Source: Elusimicrobiota bacterium (GTDB lineage: Bacteria > Elusimicrobiota > Elusimicrobia > JACQJN01). From it: 9,762 bases of DNA. Location: positions 1 to 9,762 of the forward strand of contig JACQJM010000030.1 in the NCBI GenBank assembly GCA_016205045.1, read 5' to 3'. A program made the position numbers and the translations under genes. Below the pieces are notes generated by a model. It searched no databases. It had not been told where the DNA came from and saw only the letters and a program-made list of their open reading frames with translations. Below, piece after piece: positions 6,749 to 9,762 of this stretch (position 1 is its first letter; the number at the start of each line of letters is the position of its first letter).

Positions 6749-6841
6749 GGATTAAGGGATTGAGAAATTGAGGAATTAAGATAAGAAATTAAGTTGAAAA
6801 CTTCCCAATCTTAATCACCTAATCCCCTAATCACTTAATTA
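6749..6841. repeat. Two facing arrays of a degenerate octamer forming a long imperfect hairpin
   Basis: The left array reads GGATTAAG (6749), GGATTGAG (6757), AAATTGAG (6765), GAATTAAG (6773), a five-base ATAAG remnant, then AAATTAAG (6786). The right array reads CTTAATCA (6810), CCTAATCC (6818), CCTAATCA (6826) and CTTAATTA (6834), which is the same word family on the other strand. The centre AAGTT-GAA-AACTT (6791-6803) is a perfect small hairpin. In RNA the arms could pair over more than 30 bp with mismatches and end six bases before the ribosome binding site of the next gene (AGGA, 6848-6851). It could equally be a protein-binding array on DNA. Confidence 0.75.
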
Positions 6842-6858
6842 CTCCACAGGAAAACATC

Positions 6859-9762
6859 ATGGATGAAAAAAGCCCCTCTTTAGACCCTTCCGCCATTACC
6901 GATATCGAAACCGCCAAACTCGCCCTCCGATGGGCTATCGAAAAAATTCACGGGTTAGAAGACGAAAACTCCAAGTCCAAAGAGGAACTGGAAGTTCAAA
7001 TGCGCAATGCCCGCAACATGAGCCAGCAACTAGCCCAAAAAGAAGAAACCTTGAGGCGCTGGCAAACCACCATCCGAACCTGGGAAGAAAATTGGCGCAC
7101 CCAGTCCACCATGGAAGCTGAGATAAAAACACGTCTGCGCGAACAAATTTTGGAAGAAGAGGAGACCCACTGGAACGAGTCAAGAGGCCGGATGGAATCT
7201 GAACTCCAGTCTCTTAAGAAGCAAATCCAGGAAAGACAGGCTGAGGTGGACAGAGTCAAACACAAGGCCTTAGAAGAAATAGAACTCCACCGTCTAAAAA
7301 AAGACGAGGAAGTACAAACCATTTTTCGCTCCCACGAAGAAAAATTACTGCTTCGGGAAAAAGAACTTCTGGTGCGGAACACAGAACTCTTGGAGCGGGA
7401 TGAAGCGGAGCTTCGCCAACGCTATGAACACAAAACCGAGGAGCTCTTCAGCCTCCTTCGATCCCGGGAAGATCAGTTAGCTGCGTTTCGCCAAAAAACG
7501 GAAGAAGAATACGCCCGAAAAAGTGGGGAGTTGGAGCAGAATTATGCTCAAAGACTGACCCAACACCAGGCTGAATTTCAGAATGCCATAGAAGAGCAAA
7601 AAAAGAGGCTCAACTTGGAACATCAGGAAAAAACCTCTAAGGCCATGGACGCTCTTACGGAAAGGGAGAGAAACCTGGAGCAATCCTTTACCCAAAGAGA
7701 GGCGCACCTCTGGTCTAAATATCAGGCCATGTTGGAAGAAGGTCTCTCCAAGAATCGGGAACAGATCAAAGCTGAGTTTGAATCCCTTAGGGTTCATTAC
7801 CAGAAAAAAGAAGAAGAACTCGTTGCGCTTAGAATTCAACTGGAACAAGAAGCTCGTAAAACTCTGGCGGACCGGGAAGTAAATCTGCGCAAAAGCCATG
7901 AGGACCGGGAGGGACAACTCAAGGCCTCTCTGGACCTTTCCCTCGCGAACCGAGAAAAAGATTGGCAGCAGCGGCTCCTGGATGCAGGCCAAGCCTGGGA
8001 AGAACGATGGCACTCCAAAGAAAAAGAGCTGTTTCAAAAACACCAGGCAGATCTTCAGGAAAATAACAATCGGTTGTTCGAGGAATTTTCTCAAAAGGAA
8101 GCCTCTCTCCGGCAAGCCCTTCACGAAGAACAGGTTCAGTGGCTCAAAAGCCAGCAATCCTCCCTGGAGCAAAGCCGGGCCAAGCTGAGGGAAGAGATGG
8201 AAGAGAAGTTAAAAGTCCAGCTCTCCGTCGCCGAGGAAGCGCTCCAAGTTCGAGAAAAAACTCTGCAAGCTCGCACCCACGAATTAGAGAGAGACCTCCG
8301 CGCCCAATGGGAGTCCAGGGAAAAGGAAATACAGACTCAAAATGACCGGTGGCTGGCGGATGAGAAAAAGAAACTGGAAAATCTCTTGCGCCTCAAAGAG
8401 GAAGAGGTCCGAGCGGACTACCACCAAAAACTAGAGGTGGAAATACGCCGCTGCGCTCAAAAACTGGAAGAGGATGTTAAGATTTCCAAAGATCGATTCG
8501 AGATGGAATATAAAGTTAAGGAAGAGAACCTCTCTTTGAGGGCTAAAAACCTTGAAGATGCCTACAAGGCCGCCCAAAAGAAGTTCTATGAGGATCTCAA
8601 CAACCGGGAAATTGAGCTACAGAAGAAATATCAGTCTTGGGTAGAAGACATCAAACGCCAATCTGACAAAGAATTGGGCAGAAAAGGAGAAATTCTGGAG
8701 TCCGACCACAAACAAAAATTGACCCAACTCGAAGAGATCCGCCTGCGAATCGAGAAAGAAGCTAAGGCCAAAGAATCCGAAAGAATTATTGAATACGAGC
8801 AGAAAGAGCAGCTGCTCCAGGTTCGGCGCCAGGAGATGGAAGAAAAAAACCGCGAAAAGATGGAGCACCTGGAGCTCACCTGGAACAAAAGAAGTCAAGA
8901 CCTAGAGCAAATCTACCGGAAAAAGGAAGAAGAACTTCAAGAACAGCGTCAGCAGTCCGCCATGGAGCTGGAGGCCCGGGAATCTGTCCTGACCGAGAAG
9001 ATCCATCGAGAAGAGGCGCATTTTAAAGGCTCCTGTGAAGAAAGGAAACGAGAATTGGAAAAAGAAGAAGCGGATCTTAAGGAACACATTAAAAAATTGG
9101 AAGAGGACCTTGGCAAAAAATGGGAAAGCCATCAGGCAGAATGGCTGACCAAGATGGAGCAAGGTAAAAAAATAGCGGAGGAAAGAAGGCTCCAGGAATG
9201 GGAACAAAAGAAGGCGGAGTTAGAGCGCGCCTTTATGGATAAAGAACGTGCCCAACAAGAGATGCATCAAGCCCTCCAGAAACAAACAGAGTCCACCTAT
9301 TTGGCCAAGGAAAAAGAACTGGCCACCCTTTACGAGGATCGCTACTTTAAAGCTCGCGCGGAACTGGACGACAGCTATCGCGCCCGTGAGTTGGCCCTGG
9401 AATCTAAATACAGAGAATTAGAAAAAAAATGTGCTTCTACCTGGTTGACCAAGGAAACGGCTTGGGAAGCGCAGAAAAGGGAGATGTTGGAAAGAGAGCT
9501 CAATATCTTAAAAGCCGAAAGCCAGAAAAGAGAAGAATCTCTCTTGGCCAAAGCCCAGGAGATCGAATCTCAAAACAGGGATTATCGCCACCGCCTGGAA
9601 GAGGAGCACAACCAAAGGAAACAAGAACTGGAACAACAGCTTCTCCAAGAACGGGAAATTGGGCGAACGACCCTGGAAAAACGCATGAAGGATTTAGAAG
9701 AATCTTACCGGCAGAAGACCGCCCAACTGGACGCAGAGCGCACCAAGCTCTCCACCTGGATG
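6859..9762 (+). CDS. Giant coiled-coil protein, C-terminus beyond the window
   Basis: An open frame of 968 codons runs to the right edge without a stop. It starts at ATG 6859, with AGGA seven bases upstream. I do not recognise a named family. Residues 1-14 are a short Pro/Ser-containing head (prolines at 6 and 10). The segment from 15 (DIETAKLALRWAIEKIHGLE) begins the helix. From residue 11 to 968 there is no proline, very little glycine and an overwhelming content of E, K, Q, R, L and A, which indicates one continuous or nearly continuous coiled coil. About 20 tryptophans are spread along it, and only three cysteines (C532, C726, C858). No signal peptide or membrane segment is seen at the N-terminus, so it is probably cytoplasmic. 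It could be a filament, scaffold or tether; SMC-type ATPases are excluded for this part because no N-terminal Walker A is present. A functional domain may lie in the unseen C-terminus. Confidence 0.9.
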   Translation, partial: MDEKSPSLDPSAITDIETAKLALRWAIEKIHGLEDENSKSKEELEVQMRNARNMSQQLAQKEETLRRWQTTIRTWEENWRTQSTMEAEIKTRLREQILEEEETHWNESRGRMESELQSLKKQIQERQAEVDRVKHKALEEIELHRLKKDEEVQTIFRSHEEKLLLREKELLVRNTELLERDEAELRQRYEHKTEELFSLLRSREDQLAAFRQKTEEEYARKSGELEQNYAQRLTQHQAEFQNAIEEQKKRLNLEHQEKTSKAMDALTERERNLEQSFTQREAHLWSKYQAMLEEGLSKNREQIKAEFESLRVHYQKKEEELVALRIQLEQEARKTLADREVNLRKSHEDREGQLKASLDLSLANREKDWQQRLLDAGQAWEERWHSKEKELFQKHQADLQENNNRLFEEFSQKEASLRQALHEEQVQWLKSQQSSLEQSRAKLREEMEEKLKVQLSVAEEALQVREKTLQARTHELERDLRAQWESREKEIQTQNDRWLADEKKKLENLLRLKEEEVRADYHQKLEVEIRRCAQKLEEDVKISKDRFEMEYKVKEENLSLRAKNLEDAYKAAQKKFYEDLNNREIELQKKYQSWVEDIKRQSDKELGRKGEILESDHKQKLTQLEEIRLRIEKEAKAKESERIIEYEQKEQLLQVRRQEMEEKNREKMEHLELTWNKRSQDLEQIYRKKEEELQEQRQQSAMELEARESVLTEKIHREEAHFKGSCEERKRELEKEEADLKEHIKKLEEDLGKKWESHQAEWLTKMEQGKKIAEERRLQEWEQKKAELERAFMDKERAQQEMHQALQKQTESTYLAKEKELATLYEDRYFKARAELDDSYRARELALESKYRELEKKCASTWLTKETAWEAQKREMLERELNILKAESQKREESLLAKAQEIESQNRDYRHRLEEEHNQRKQELEQQLLQEREIGRTTLEKRMKDLEESYRQKTAQLDAERTKLSTWM

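Noticed and set aside
7477..9207. Minus-strand open frames opposite the coiled-coil gene, rich in Phe, Leu and Ser
   Set aside because: They are the reverse complements of Glu/Lys-rich codons (GAA/AAG giving TTC/CTT). Their membrane-protein look is an artefact of that composition.

Overview
This is a bacterial window of moderate GC content with six protein-coding genes, all of them recognisable at least by architecture. Nothing in it fixes the species. The wbpA-type and ugd/uxs nucleotide-sugar genes, a soluble orphan histidine kinase and a very long coiled-coil protein suggest an envelope-building Gram-negative-type bacterium, possibly an uncultured lineage. A candidate phylum such as Omnitrophota would fit, but that is a guess from style, not from a marker gene.

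Layout. Bases 1-35 are a tandem array of a degenerate heptamer. Bases 42-785 (+) encode a ComF/ComFC-family phosphoribosyltransferase-fold protein. It converges, with a gap of only 14 bp, on a minus-strand pair read from the right: a WbpA-type UDP-N-acetylglucosamine 6-dehydrogenase (3976 to 2678), then after 39 bp a cytoplasmic PAS sensor histidine kinase (2638 to 800). A 177-bp divergent intergenic region (3977-4153) carries plausible promoters in both directions. To its right on the plus strand lie UDP-glucose 6-dehydrogenase (4154-5473) and UDP-glucuronate decarboxylase/UDP-xylose synthase (5470-6402), which overlap by 4 bp. Bases 6403-6858 hold no gene but are dense in structure: short heptamer repeats, an approximately 220-bp element with long terminal inverted repeats and two internal hairpins, a weak terminator-like hairpin, and an array of degenerate octamers whose two halves face each other. 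From 6859 to the right edge (968 codons, no stop reached) runs one huge alpha-helical coiled-coil protein.

How the genes work together. Ugd oxidises UDP-glucose to UDP-glucuronate and Uxs decarboxylates that to UDP-xylose, so the plus-strand pair is a complete two-step UDP-xylose route. The divergent WbpA-type enzyme supplies UDP-N-acetylglucosaminuronate. All three feed surface polysaccharide or glycoconjugate synthesis, yet no glycosyltransferase or export gene is in view. The histidine kinase shares an apparent transcript with wbpA and has no adjacent response regulator, so a link to polysaccharide control is inference only. ComF and the coiled-coil protein show no evident link to that pathway.

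The parts least explained by known families are the non-coding 6403-6858 region and the coiled-coil protein, which has no proline between residues 11 and 968, about 20 tryptophans and a motif spaced mostly in steps of 11, 15, 22 or 26 residues.
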